Assembly (NCBI GenBank): GCA_900473175.1
Contig: UCKM01000010.1
Coordinates: 124,001-188,000 of the forward strand
From: Hyphomicrobiales bacterium
GTDB taxonomy: Bacteria > Pseudomonadota > Alphaproteobacteria > Rhizobiales > Rhizobiaceae
Length of the DNA: 64,000 nucleotides
Reading direction: 5' to 3'
Positions within the stretch are counted from its first letter, which is position 1. Each line of letters begins with the position of its first letter. Below are positions 1 through 8,114 of this stretch, piece by piece. The position numbers were made by a program, and so were the translations under genes. The notes under the pieces are model-generated. The model saw only the letters and a list, made by a program, of their open reading frames with translations. It was not told where the DNA came from and made no database searches.

Positions 1-648
1 ATCAACGCCCGGCGCATGATAGGAAGCCATGAGGAACCCGTCATCATTGCCTTCGAGCGGCGCCCGACCCACATACTCTACTTTCACATCGGCGGTGCCG
101 GTGTGCTGGTAGTCGAGCACCGTCGCGGCCTTTTGCGACAGGTCGATTACGCGGTCACTGTGATAGGGTCCGCGGTCATTGACGCGGACGATTACCGAAC
201 TGCCATTCGCCAGGTTGGTCACGCGTGCATAGCTTGGCAGCGGCATTGTTGGATGCGCCGCGGTCAGACGCGTGGTGTCGTAAATCTCGCCATTGGCAGT
301 CAATCTACCATGGAAGGCAGATCCGTACCAGGACGCCTTGCCCTGCCGCCTGTAGCCCGGCTCTTCCTTGGGATAATACCATCTGCCTGCGACCTTGTAG
401 GGCTGCCCGATCAGCTCGCGGCCGCCCCCTCGCGGTATATGCCGAAGATCCGTCACAACGCGTGGGCTGGCCTTCACGCCATATTCGGATTCTGCGAAAT
501 ATTCCTTGGGATGTTTCCTGGCCACCTTCGCTTGGGGCGATGCGCATGCGGTCATTAGAGCGCCCACAGCGACAACACCCACAACTCGAAAAGCTTTGGT
601 TTTTGACAATGCAGACCACCGGCCGCGCGGGCCGTCCCCAGGAAACAT
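1..648 (-). CDS. rlpA: RlpA-like septal ring lytic transglycosylase lipoprotein (3' end cut by window)
   Basis: The minus frame is open from an ATG at 648 to the window edge (216 codons, stop not seen). The N-terminus has a hydrophobic stretch ending in ALMTAC, a lipobox-like signal, so an outer-membrane lipoprotein is likely. The middle carries the double-psi beta-barrel signature of RlpA: GKASWYG, then FHGRLTANGE, the THPT-like AAHPTMPLPSYARVTN and VRVNDRGPY, where the Asp is the expected catalytic acid. RlpA proteins bind septal peptidoglycan and some cleave glycan strands lacking stem peptides. The C-terminal SPOR domain, if present, lies outside the window. Family assignment is firm; enzymatic activity is inferred from the family. 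Confidence 0.85.
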   Translation of the reverse strand, partial: MFPGDGPRGRWSALSKTKAFRVVGVVAVGALMTACASPQAKVARKHPKEYFAESEYGVKASPRVVTDLRHIPRGGGRELIGQPYKVAGRWYYPKEEPGYRRQGKASWYGSAFHGRLTANGEIYDTTRLTAAHPTMPLPSYARVTNLANGSSVIVRVNDRGPYHSDRVIDLSQKAATVLDYQHTGTADVKVEYVGRAPLEGNDDGFLMASYHAPGVD

Positions 649-733
649 GATGTATCGATAGCAGATCAGAACGATGACACAACCCCGACGCCCATCATGG
701 AGTTGCATTAGCACTATAAGTGCCACCGATAGG

Positions 734-761
734 TTGATAGCCCCTTAACAAGGCCTATAGT
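734..761 (+). promoter_or_regulatory. Candidate sigma-70-type promoter
   Basis: TTGATA (734-739) and TATAGT (756-761) are separated by 16 bases and lie about 30 bases before the start at 791. This is a good match to the vegetative promoter consensus by eye. It would drive the AhpD-like gene. Confidence 0.4.
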
Positions 762-790
762 GTTGAAAAGTCGTCATTTACGGAGATCAC

Positions 791-1315
791 ATGAGCCGCA
801 TTTCACAAATCGTCTATGCCCAATCGTCGCCAGAAATTCGTGCCGAACATGACGAAGAGTTGAGGTTGCGTGGGCGCATGACCAACATGAAACGCATAAT
901 GCTGCATTCACCTGTCGCGCACCGGATTTATGCCGAGTGGTTCACACTGCGCGACCTGTTGCGACCGGCTCTCTCCGATCGGGGAATCTGGCTGTTCTCG
1001 CTGGCCATATCCGAGGCAAGCAATTCAGTGATCCCAGCAACCTTTTTTCGCCGCGCCTTGATTGAACAGGGATTGCAACCGGAAACGATCGTTCCAACCG
1101 CGGATGAGGCAACACTTATCGAACTTGGCAAGGCTATTGTTGCAAACTCCAATGCCGTTCCGAACGATCTCTGGAACCAGATCGAAAAGCGCTTTGACGA
1201 AGCCACGCTTGTCAATCTCGTCGCCTTTGCCGGCATGATGGTAGCCACCACCATTTTCACCAACGTCATCGAGGTGGAGCTCGATCCTGAACTGGCTGCC
1301 TATAAGAAGGTGTAA
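791..1315 (+). CDS. AhpD/carboxymuconolactone-decarboxylase-like protein without catalytic cysteines
   Basis: A 174-residue soluble, mostly helical protein with an ATG start preceded by GGAG at the right distance. The segment from about residue 50 to 160 (LRDLLRPALSDRGIWLF, then ISEASNSVIPATFFRRAL) resembles carboxymuconolactone decarboxylase or AhpD-like proteins. The CxxC pair of peroxidase-type AhpD is absent, so it is not a classical alkylhydroperoxidase. It is convergent with the OsmC gene, 3 bases apart. The neighbourhood hints at redox or organic-peroxide chemistry, but substrate and function are unknown. Confidence 0.6.
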   Translation: MSRISQIVYAQSSPEIRAEHDEELRLRGRMTNMKRIMLHSPVAHRIYAEWFTLRDLLRPALSDRGIWLFSLAISEASNSVIPATFFRRALIEQGLQPETIVPTADEATLIELGKAIVANSNAVPNDLWNQIEKRFDEATLVNLVAFAGMMVATTIFTNVIEVELDPELAAYKKV

Positions 1316-1318
1316 GGC

Positions 1319-1753
1319 CTACAATGCGTTATTCGCGAGTTTGGTTATGAACTCGGCGTCGCCGCGCAGCGTGTTGGAAACGGTGCAGATTTCCTCCGCA
1401 GTTTCAACGATCCGTTGCCGCGCCGCGTTATCAAGGTCGCCATCGAGCTCGATATCGATGTTGAACCTTGCGATCCGAGACGGCTCTTCATGGGCCTTTT
1501 CGCCGGTCACACGCACCCGCACTTCTTCCAACTTGTCCGCGACGCCCAAACGTGAGGCGGCAATGCGCGCGCTGAGCACGATGCACGCCGCCAGTGAAGC
1601 ATAGAGCAGGTCCAGCGGGTTGAAACCCGGTTGCGAGACCGAGGTGACAATCTTAATTTCGCCGCCTGTCTCGGACGTAATGACCGGCAGTTCCTTGCCT
1701 TTGAGGACGGCTCGTGCCCCAACGGCCCTTGTTCGCACTTTGAGTTCAGACAT
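1319..1753 (-). CDS. OsmC family protein
   Basis: A 144-residue protein beginning MSELKVRTRAVGARAV. I chose the start at 1753 rather than an upstream in-frame start because AAGG precedes it and it matches the usual OsmC length. OsmC-family features include the hydrophobic central helix with LLYASLAACIVLSARIAA, containing the AACI peroxidatic cysteine context, and a second cysteine near the end (EEICTVSNTL). OsmC/Ohr proteins are thiol peroxidases that reduce organic hydroperoxides, with two cysteines in catalysis. Both cysteines are visible, so activity is plausible. It sits convergent to an AhpD-like gene. Confidence 0.85.
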   Translation of the reverse strand: MSELKVRTRAVGARAVLKGKELPVITSETGGEIKIVTSVSQPGFNPLDLLYASLAACIVLSARIAASRLGVADKLEEVRVRVTGEKAHEEPSRIARFNIDIELDGDLDNAARQRIVETAEEICTVSNTLRGDAEFITKLANNAL

Positions 1754-1937
1754 CGCACACCTTGCTGCAACTATTGGATGATTCACTTACGTCGCGGCCA
1801 GTATGCAATCAAGCCTTAGGCAAAAGATCTCTCTCTGCACCGTTGACGCCGTAATGCGAAAAGCTATAAAGCCGCGTTGATGCTTGGCGCCGGATTCCGG
1901 CGATTGTCTCGACAAAGACCCAGCATGGCGATGGCTG

Positions 1938-2027
1938 GGAAGAGTGGCCGAGTGGTTTAAGGCAACGGTCTTGAAAACCGTCGTGCGGGGAACCGTACCG
2001 TGAGTTCGAATCTCACCTCTTCCGCCA
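1938..2027 (+). tRNA. tRNA-Ser (anticodon TGA)
   Basis: Acceptor arms GGAAGAG (1938-1944) and CTCTTCC (2017-2023) pair perfectly, followed by discriminator G and an encoded CCA. The anticodon loop CTTGAAA places TGA at 1972-1974. The long variable arm (GTGCGGGGAACCGTACCG region) is typical of class II tRNA-Ser. The T loop reads TTCGAAT. A short hairpin (TGGCC GAAAT GGCCA, 2031-2045) followed by TTTT may end the transcript. Confidence 0.97.
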
Positions 2028-2213
2028 CCGTGGCCGAAATGGCCAATTTTAAGAACGACTTGCCGCCGAATACCGCCGATTGCCACACTGACCACGCACG
2101 CGGATATCGAACATGGCGTACCGCGGGAAGCCCATATAGGCAGTTTCCGACCCCATTTCGGCCGTTCGGGTTCATCGATCGCCCCCCGAAAGCAGACATT
2201 GTCGGTGCGGGCT

Positions 2214-2429
2214 TCAATTGTCGGGGTCGAGGGTATCTGCGCAGCGCCGGAGCAGTTCGCGCAACAATTTGGCCTCGTCGTTCGTCAGGCCAGCTAACAT
2301 TTGCCGCTCGACGGCTTCGGCCGCAATCACGCCGGCTTGCGCCGCTGCTCTCCCCGCCTCGGTTAGTTCTTTGGCACTGCGCGAGCCGCTGCGGCCGTTG
2401 CCCGAGACCGGTTCCTTGGGCATTGGCAT
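2214..2429 (-). pseudogene. Remnant of a MarR-family regulator (C-terminal tail only)
   Basis: The readable peptide contains ELTEAGRAAAQAG and then a helix ending LTNDEAKLLRELLRRC. This is the pattern of the last wing and C-terminal dimerisation helix of MarR proteins. The winged-helix DNA-binding part that should precede it is missing: upstream on the same strand the sequence runs into a glycine/serine-rich stretch and a VOC fragment on the opposite strand. I read it as a decayed regulator gene. It could alternatively be a short unrelated protein, but no ribosome binding site supports the ATG. Confidence 0.45.
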
Positions 2430-2570
2430 GGCCTTGTGGGTCGCCTGTCACGATGCAGACGCCTTCCATGACCTGATCGTGGAGCGGGGTGGCACGGTGA
2501 TGAGCCCACTCGCTTCGTGACCAGCGACCCTGACGGCTACGCCATGAGCTTTCACACCGCCCAAGGCTAA
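2424..2570 (+). pseudogene. Remnant of a VOC/glyoxalase-fold protein (C-terminus, frameshifted)
   Basis: One frame reads WVACHDADAFHDLIVERGG and then stops at 2520. A second frame continues with FVTSDPDGYAMSFHTAQG and stops at 2570. The second half is the typical end of a vicinal-oxygen-chelate protein (DPDGY then FH). The two pieces need a frameshift plus loss of several codons to join, and no N-terminal domain is present. It is decayed coding DNA rather than a gene. Confidence 0.55.
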
Positions 2571-2613
2571 GCGACAACAAGCATTGCTGATCCCACAAAA
2601 CCAAGAGTTCATC

Positions 2614-2949
2614 ATGAGCCTTCTCGATGCTGACGCTGACTATCTCACCCTGGTCAATACTTTCACCGTCGAGCCAGAAAAGGCGGACCAGCTTCTGGCG
2701 GCTCTGTCCACCGCAACCAAGACGGCCTTTATCGGAAAGCCGGGCTTCATTTCCGCAAACCTGCATATAAGCCTCGACGGCAAGCACGTCGCCAACTACG
2801 CCCAGTGGCGTAGCAAGGACAATATGGCGGCCGCGATGCAGGATCCCGCAGTTCAGGCGGGCATTCGCGAAGCTTCCAGCCTTGCGATAGGCTTTGCTCC
2901 AGTCCTCTATCGTCTGGCTGATACCCACACCGCCGAGGCAGCGGCATGA
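2614..2949 (+). CDS. Antibiotic biosynthesis monooxygenase (ABM) domain protein
   Basis: A 111-residue protein starting MSLLDADADYLTLVNTF. I chose the ATG at 2614 over an earlier in-frame codon because AAGAG lies 7 bases upstream. The fold pattern is that of a single ABM ferredoxin-like domain: VNTFTVEPEKADQLL, then GFISANLHISLDGKHVANYAQWRS, which is the conserved strand-loop-W segment. Family members oxidise polyketide or quinol substrates without cofactor, or act as heme or signalling proteins; the substrate here is unknown. Its stop overlaps the ATG of the decayed oxidoreductase downstream (ATGA), suggesting they were once an operon. It is the only intact gene in the decay patch. Confidence 0.75.
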   Translation: MSLLDADADYLTLVNTFTVEPEKADQLLAALSTATKTAFIGKPGFISANLHISLDGKHVANYAQWRSKDNMAAAMQDPAVQAGIREASSLAIGFAPVLYRLADTHTAEAAA

Positions 2950-3354
2950 TTGAGTATTGGATCGGCGTTGCCGGACACCTCACCCATCCGCGGCAGCTGT
3001 GGCGCAAGTGCTGACTATCTAACGTCGCGGCAGTTCAGCGCGCAGGGCGTCGAGATCCGCATTGCCGACTATTCTCGGTCCGACACCTTGTCAGCAGCAT
3101 TTAAAGGCATTGATCGGCTGCTGCTGGCTGCGGCCGAGAAGTCAGTCGCCTACCAGGACATGCCCAAGGCAAAGTTCAAGGGAGCCCTCATCGGTATGGG
3201 GCTTCCTGAGGATGTGGCCGAACTCATTGCAGAGTCAGATATCAGCGCGTCTAAGGGTGAACTGGAAGACAATGGACGACAACTGCGGGCGTTGATCAGC
3301 CGCCCGACGACCCCCTACCGCCAGACCATAAAAATGGCAATTTCCGCCGCCTGA
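2946..3354 (+). pseudogene. Internally deleted NmrA/QOR2-type NAD(P)-binding oxidoreductase
   Basis: The first about 40 codons after the ATG at 2946 are frameshifted and lack the GxTGxxG nucleotide-binding motif. Then a clear family segment appears: GVEIRIADYSRSDTLSAAF followed by KGIDRLLL. Directly after it comes the C-terminal segment YQDMPKAKFKGALIGMGLP and RALISRPTTP, characteristic of the end of NAD(P)H:quinone oxidoreductase 2-like proteins (about 280 aa). About 130 central residues are missing, so this gene is inactivated by an internal deletion and an N-terminal lesion. Confidence 0.7.
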
Positions 3355-3486
3355 AGCTCAACGAGCAACAGGACCATCTCCCTCCAGCGCAAAAATTATC
3401 AGTTCGAGCTAGCGATTCTGATGGATGGTTGGCTTCTACAAACTGGCTTAAACTCCTGAAGGGATCGCGGACCTTGGGAGGATTTC

Positions 3487-3768
3487 GTGAGGAGATATCT
3501 GATCGTCGTTGTGCCTCTTTGCGCGGCAATCGTTGGCGCACCCATGCCGGGGGAATCCGCAAACAAGCCGCGATCCATTGCCGCCTGCAACGCGGCTCTT
3601 GCGAAAAAGGGCGTTAAAGCAGCAAATCCATCAGCTGTCTCTGCGGAATTCGGCAAAGGGATGTGGATGACTGTAAAGGGAAAGGCCGAAATTGCTGGTG
3701 GTGCGGGAGCTCAATTCATTTGCCGCACGCACCACAACAGCGTGATTTCACTCGAGATCGTTCATTGA
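3487..3768 (+). CDS. Small secreted protein of unknown function
   Basis: A 93-residue protein starting at a GTG with GGGAGGA 5 bases upstream. The N-terminus is a clear Sec signal peptide (RRYLIVVVPLCAAIVGAP), probably cleaved near ESA-N. The mature part is small and basic with two cysteines (AACNAAL and FICRTHH) that could form a disulfide in the periplasm. I do not recognise a family. It is convergent with the MFS gene, 6 bases away. Confidence 0.6.
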   Translation: MRRYLIVVVPLCAAIVGAPMPGESANKPRSIAACNAALAKKGVKAANPSAVSAEFGKGMWMTVKGKAEIAGGAGAQFICRTHHNSVISLEIVH

Positions 3769-3774
3769 CCAGCG

Positions 3775-5226
3775 CTATGATTGCTTTCGCGCTTGGTGGC
3801 CGCTGATATCAGCGCCCGCGGCACTGTCGAAACGCATGTTCCAGATCGTTGCGGTTAACGAAATTGCCGTCACCACGAGGAACGCAACCGAAAAGTCTGC
3901 GAGCTGAGGAACATCGTGGTTACTTGCCGTCATCGCGCCATGGAGGGCGAGCGCCCCGACACAAATTCCAAGTGACAGCATCAATTGCTGGAACGTCGTA
4001 TAGAAGCTGGTAGCGGAACTCATGCGTTCTCGCCCGATCTCGTCATAGGCCACGGTATTATAGGCCGTAAACTGAAACGACATGAAGAAGCCGCAGAAGT
4101 ACAGAATGACAAAAATCACCGGCAGGGGCCAATCGGGGCGAAACGCAGCGCAAAGAGCATAGAGGCACGTCGAGATCACGCCATTGATGATCAGGCTGTT
4201 GCGAAAGCCGAATTGCCGCAGAATCCTTGGCGCGACTGCCTTCATGGTCATTGAGCCGAGTGCCGTGGCGACGACAATGCCGCCGGCAGATGCGGCCGAC
4301 AGATTGAAGCCCAGCTGCAGCATTAGCGGCAGGAGGAATGGTTGAGCGCCCTGCGTGATCCGCGTCAGCGATCCGGCAACCACCGACGCATTGAAGCTTG
4401 GAATGCGCATCAACGAGAAGTCGAGGATGGGCGACGGATGTTTGCGCGCATGCCGGAGATACGCCGCGCCAAAAATCAAACCCACGCCAATCAGGGATAC
4501 GGCAAGCACCGCCTCGCCGCTGCGGCTCGACATCTCGAACCCGAAAAGCAGCGACCCCAGTGAAATGCCAGAGAGGCAAAGACCGATCCAGTCGAACGGC
4601 CCTGCAGGCTCGCCTTTGAACTCTTCGATGAACAGGCTGACGAGAATGAACCCGAGAAGCCCGATCGGGACGTTGATGTAGAATATCCAGCGCCAATCCA
4701 GATAGGTCACTATCATCCCCCCGACCGGCGGCCCCAATATGGGACCTATCAGGGCCGGTACCAGCAGCCAGGACATGGCTGCAACAAGGTTTTTGCGCTC
4801 GACGCTGCGCATGAGAACGAGGCGGCCGACGGGCATCATCATAGCCCCGCCCAAGCCCTGGACGAGCCGAGCGAAAACGAGGAATGTCAGGTTCGGCGCC
4901 CACGCACACAGGATCGAGCCGAAGATGAAGACACCAATGGCCGTGCGGAAGACGGTACGGGAGCCAAACCTGTCGGCCACCCTGCCGCTTGCAGGAATGA
5001 AAATCGCGAGACTGAGCAAGTAGGAGGTGAGCGCAATGCTCATCGCCGGAGCGCTGACTCCAAAATCACGCGCCATGGTCGGAAGCGCTGTCGCCAGCAC
5101 CGTGGCATCGAGTTGCTCCATGAACATGGCGCTGGCGATGATCATGGCAATGATGCGGAAATTCGGCGCTGGGTTTTGAAGCGCGGCCCCTTGGGGCGCC
5201 GCAACCGGGCACGTCTGGTCCGACAT
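3775..5226 (-). CDS. MFS exporter, DHA2 (EmrB/QacA-like) family
   Basis: A 483-residue membrane protein. The start at 5226 (MSDQTCPVAAP) is preferred over one 48 bases upstream because AAAGAG precedes it. The sequence shows the DHA2 hallmarks: LDATVLATALPTMARDFG in TM1, the motif-A loop GRVADRFGSRTVFR, GLGGAMMMPVGRLVL, and the motif-C region GPILGPPVGGMI in TM5. Around 14 hydrophobic segments are apparent. DHA2 transporters expel drugs or toxic compounds by proton antiport across the inner membrane. The substrate cannot be told. No regulator or membrane-fusion partner lies beside it. Confidence 0.88.
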   Translation of the reverse strand: MSDQTCPVAAPQGAALQNPAPNFRIIAMIIASAMFMEQLDATVLATALPTMARDFGVSAPAMSIALTSYLLSLAIFIPASGRVADRFGSRTVFRTAIGVFIFGSILCAWAPNLTFLVFARLVQGLGGAMMMPVGRLVLMRSVERKNLVAAMSWLLVPALIGPILGPPVGGMIVTYLDWRWIFYINVPIGLLGFILVSLFIEEFKGEPAGPFDWIGLCLSGISLGSLLFGFEMSSRSGEAVLAVSLIGVGLIFGAAYLRHARKHPSPILDFSLMRIPSFNASVVAGSLTRITQGAQPFLLPLMLQLGFNLSAASAGGIVVATALGSMTMKAVAPRILRQFGFRNSLIINGVISTCLYALCAAFRPDWPLPVIFVILYFCGFFMSFQFTAYNTVAYDEIGRERMSSATSFYTTFQQLMLSLGICVGALALHGAMTASNHDVPQLADFSVAFLVVTAISLTATIWNMRFDSAAGADISGHQARKQS

Positions 5227-5399
5227 TCTTAAAATAACTCTTTCAATGGCACGGTCCGCATCGCGAAGACACAACCGCTATATTCGGTACGCGTGTGAGT
5301 GCTTGTGGAACGGGATTGATATATTAGCTCGAACCCGAGATGGCCATAGCTGTTTTCATAAACATGCCCGGCAACCAGTAACAAAATCGTGCGGGCAGG

Positions 5400-5720
5400 C
5401 TATTTTGCCTCCGCGGCAATGCGTGCCACGTCGAGGGCGCGCATCGCAGCAAACAAGGTTTCCTTGTCGCGCTGATGGGCCTCGAACAGAGCGACAAAAG
5501 CCGGATTGGTGATTTCGTGCGGCTTCGGCGCAGCTTTCGCCCGCACAAGGCTGGCATCCGCAGCGCGCTTGGCCTGTTCAACGAGCTGTCTGGCCGCTTC
5601 GATCGCGGACTTGGCTTTGCGCTTAGAACCATTGATGCCGTTCGATGGTTGGTTCGAGGGCATCTCAAATCCCGCAAGCAACGAGTGCAAGAGCTGTCCG
5701 CTGGCAATATCGGAATTCAT
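5400..5720 (-). CDS. Hypothetical alanine/lysine-rich helical protein
   Basis: About 106 residues from the ATG at 5720; upstream in-frame starts at 5744 (ATG) and 5762 (TTG) are possible and none has a strong ribosome binding site. The middle (KRKAKSAIEAARQLVEQAKR) is a long amphipathic helix rich in Ala and Lys, and the C-terminus (FVALFEAHQRDKETLFAAMR) is also helical. The pattern recalls phasin-like or other small helical proteins, but I do not recognise it. No signal peptide or membrane segment is present. Confidence 0.5.
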   Translation of the reverse strand: MNSDIASGQLLHSLLAGFEMPSNQPSNGINGSKRKAKSAIEAARQLVEQAKRAADASLVRAKAAPKPHEITNPAFVALFEAHQRDKETLFAAMRALDVARIAAEAK

Positions 5721-5976
5721 GGGTTCAGCCGTTCTGCAGGTCATCGTGAAAAGGTTTCGCAAGCGTGGATTCGTCGTCGTTTGCTGAATCTAACGGTTTG
5801 GCTTGGCAGCGGGAACGCATGCAGGATCAAATTTCGGGTGGATATGAGTACGGAATTCTCGCTCGTCGCGGCAATGTGAAATTCAGTTGCAACCACGCGC
5901 TTCCGCCTTTCAGCTGAATAAATCCACCTTGATGTGTGTTCTCCATTCGCACCTTCCTTTCAGTGGAGAAATCACT

Positions 5977-6537
5977 ATGCGAAATTTCCTTGGTTCACTG
6001 CATCGCCAACTTCCTGTCGCCCTGTTCGGGGCAGGACTGGCGCTCGCCATGCTTTCGGGCAACGCCTATGCCGCTGGTGGCGGTGGCAGCGATGATGCCG
6101 CTACCACGCCCACCTGCCCCAAAGGCAAGGTCTACGAAAAGAAATCCAAGAAGTGCGTCGACAAGAGCAGCAGCGCCGTGCCTGACCAGGATCGCACTGA
6201 ATATGCCTATACACTTGCGAAGGCCGGGCGTTACCAGGAAGCGCTGGACATGCTCGACACCCTCAAGGACCCCAATACCAAGGAAGCATTGAACTATCGT
6301 GGCTATGCCACACGCAAACTTGGCCGCACCGACGAAGGGATCTCCTGGTACAAGAAATCGGTCGCACTTGATCCAAAATACGCGAAGGTTCGTGAATATC
6401 TTGGCGAAGCCTATGTGATCAAAGGGCAGATTGATCTCGCCAAAGAACAGCTGCTGACGATCAAGTCGATCTGCGGCACGACCTGTGAGGAATATCGCGA
6501 CCTTCACGAGGCGATCGCAGAGCCATCCAAGATCTGA
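5977..6537 (+). CDS. Secreted tetratricopeptide repeat protein
   Basis: A 186-residue protein; the start MRNFLGSLHRQ is chosen because TGGAG precedes it by 9 bases and it opens a Sec signal peptide (VALFGAGLALAMLSGNAYA-A). The mature N-terminus is Gly/Asp-rich with a CPKGKVYEKKSKKC pair of cysteines. Residues about 75-150 form two to three TPR units (YTLAKAGRYQEALDML, NYRGYATRKLGRTDEG, YAKVREYLGEAYVIKGQ). A second cysteine pair (CGTTC) is near the end. Periplasmic TPR proteins serve as scaffolds. It precedes the ECF sigma pair in the same direction, but a link to it is only inferred from position. Confidence 0.8.
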   Translation: MRNFLGSLHRQLPVALFGAGLALAMLSGNAYAAGGGGSDDAATTPTCPKGKVYEKKSKKCVDKSSSAVPDQDRTEYAYTLAKAGRYQEALDMLDTLKDPNTKEALNYRGYATRKLGRTDEGISWYKKSVALDPKYAKVREYLGEAYVIKGQIDLAKEQLLTIKSICGTTCEEYRDLHEAIAEPSKI

Positions 6538-6606
6538 CACCATCCGGCCCGGCCTTACAAGATACGAGCGCGTGCTGCCATGGCAGATCCGAAACGAGGA
6601 TATAAA

Positions 6607-7233
6607 GTGACTGTCGCTCAATTTGAACTTTCTGCGTATAGTTGGGTTGATACGGGCACGTCGTCAGCGCCGGACGTCCGCAAAGAACGTATCGGCACGG
6701 AGGCAAAGATCGCGAGCGAACACGAAATCAGGGCGAGTCTCAGTCAGCATCTCGCCCGGCTCTGGCGGTACGGCGTCGTGTTGTCCCGCCAGCGCGATGT
6801 TGCGGATGATCTTGTCCAGGCAACCTGCGTCCGGGCGCTTGAGCGCGCCGGCCAGTTCACCAGCGGCACGCGCCTGGATCGATGGTTATTCTCGATCCTG
6901 CATTCGATTTGGCTCAACGAGGTTCGTTCGCGGCGTATCCGTATGGGCAATGGGTTCGTCGATGCGGATGTTACGCTTACCTTCGATGGGGAACAGGAGA
7001 CCGAAACGCATGTCCTCGCCAATCAGGTCCTGCGGCAAGTGAACGAACTGCCCGAAGCTCAAAGGACTGCCGTGTTTCTTGCCTATGTCGAAGGCCTTTC
7101 CTACCGCGAGGTCGCTGAGGTACTGAATGTGCCAATAGGAACGGTCATGAGCCGGCTTGCCGCCGCCCGGGCCAAGCTCGCCGAAAATGCCAGCAGGGAA
7201 ATGGTGGCAATGCGCACGAAAGGAGGGAATTGA
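6607..7233 (+). CDS. ECF RNA polymerase sigma factor
   Basis: I favour the GTG at 6607 (GAGGA 6 bases upstream) over the ATG at 6580, which has no clear ribosome site; length is then about 208 aa. Region 2 is visible (LWRYGVVLSRQRDVADDLVQATCVRALE, where DDLVQ is the core-binding signature) and region 4 (LPEAQRTAVFLAYVEGLSY, then EVAEVLNVPIGTVMSRL) carries the helix-turn-helix reading the -35 element. It redirects RNA polymerase to a stress regulon that cannot be defined here. The gene overlaps the next one by one base (TGATG), consistent with a co-transcribed sigma/anti-sigma pair. Confidence 0.9.
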   Translation: MTVAQFELSAYSWVDTGTSSAPDVRKERIGTEAKIASEHEIRASLSQHLARLWRYGVVLSRQRDVADDLVQATCVRALERAGQFTSGTRLDRWLFSILHSIWLNEVRSRRIRMGNGFVDADVTLTFDGEQETETHVLANQVLRQVNELPEAQRTAVFLAYVEGLSYREVAEVLNVPIGTVMSRLAAARAKLAENASREMVAMRTKGGN

Positions 7234-8033
7234 TGAGCGACCTCAAACGACATGACATGCCCTCCGACGAATTGCTGGTCGCTTTCCTCGACGGCGAACT
7301 CGAAGGCGCGGAACGCGCGTGGATCGAAGCCTTGATCAAGACGGACGACGCCGTCACCGCCCGCTACGAATTCCTGTCGCGCAGTGAAATGCCGTTCTAC
7401 GATGCATTCGAGCCGCTCTTGGAAAACGCGCCGGCATCCGACCTGGAAGCGATCCTGGCCGGACTGCCCTCGCCTATCGCCGCCGAACCACGGGCCAGGA
7501 GATGGAACCGTCGGGGTTTCATTGCCGCCGCAATTGGATTGATTTTCGTCGGCGCTGCCGCCGATCGGGCCTATCTTGGTTTGAAGGACTCATCCAATGA
7601 GTCTGACGGATCAGAATGGCGGTCGGTGGTCGCCGAGTATTTGACCCTCTACACACCCGAGACGCTTGCCAATATCGCAAGTGACGCACGCTCGCAAAGC
7701 GAACAGTTGCGCAGCGTTGGCGACAAGCTTGGCCTTGCCCTAACGATCCAGGCCATTTCGCTGCCGGACATTCCGCTCAAGCGCGCGCAGGTTCTGCAAT
7801 ATGATGGCAAGCCGCTTGGCCAGATCGCCTATCTTGATCCTGCCAATGGGCCATTGGCACTGTGCATTGTTCAGTCGTCCAGGGGAACCAGCGAGCCGCG
7901 TGTCGAAAAGCGGTATGGTATGAACATCGTCTTCTGGTCCGATCAGGCCCATGGCTATATGCTGGTCGGTCATAATCCCGTGGATCAGCTCAGCGGGTTG
8001 GCGGAACACGTTCGCACGGCTCTCAAAGCCTGA
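7233..8033 (+). CDS. Membrane anti-sigma factor (FecR/RsiW-like arrangement, no zinc motif)
   Basis: A 266-residue protein with AAGGAGGG just upstream and a one-base overlap with the sigma gene. Residues about 10-50 (PSDELLVAFLDGELEGAERAWIEAL) match the N-terminal helical anti-sigma domain, but the HxxxCxxC zinc ligands of ZAS anti-sigma factors are absent. A single transmembrane helix lies around residues 95-120 (FIAAAIGLIFVGAAADRAYL), leaving the C-terminal half in the periplasm as a sensor. It should hold the ECF factor inactive until an envelope signal. The role is inferred from order and topology. Confidence 0.85.
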   Translation: MSDLKRHDMPSDELLVAFLDGELEGAERAWIEALIKTDDAVTARYEFLSRSEMPFYDAFEPLLENAPASDLEAILAGLPSPIAAEPRARRWNRRGFIAAAIGLIFVGAAADRAYLGLKDSSNESDGSEWRSVVAEYLTLYTPETLANIASDARSQSEQLRSVGDKLGLALTIQAISLPDIPLKRAQVLQYDGKPLGQIAYLDPANGPLALCIVQSSRGTSEPRVEKRYGMNIVFWSDQAHGYMLVGHNPVDQLSGLAEHVRTALKA

Positions 8034-8114
8034 AAATACAAATCCCCGTGGGTATTCCTTTCCGATTGCGCTAGTCTGATTGACAGTCTGTGCCTTTGAC
8101 CTCGGAGGAATGTC

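Noticed and set aside
1787-2928. Long minus-strand open frames across tRNA-Ser
   Set aside because: They contain the well-known antisense tRNA-Ser peptide pattern (GEIRTHG then VFKTVALNHSATLP), produced by reading the tRNA in reverse; no ribosome site or family support.
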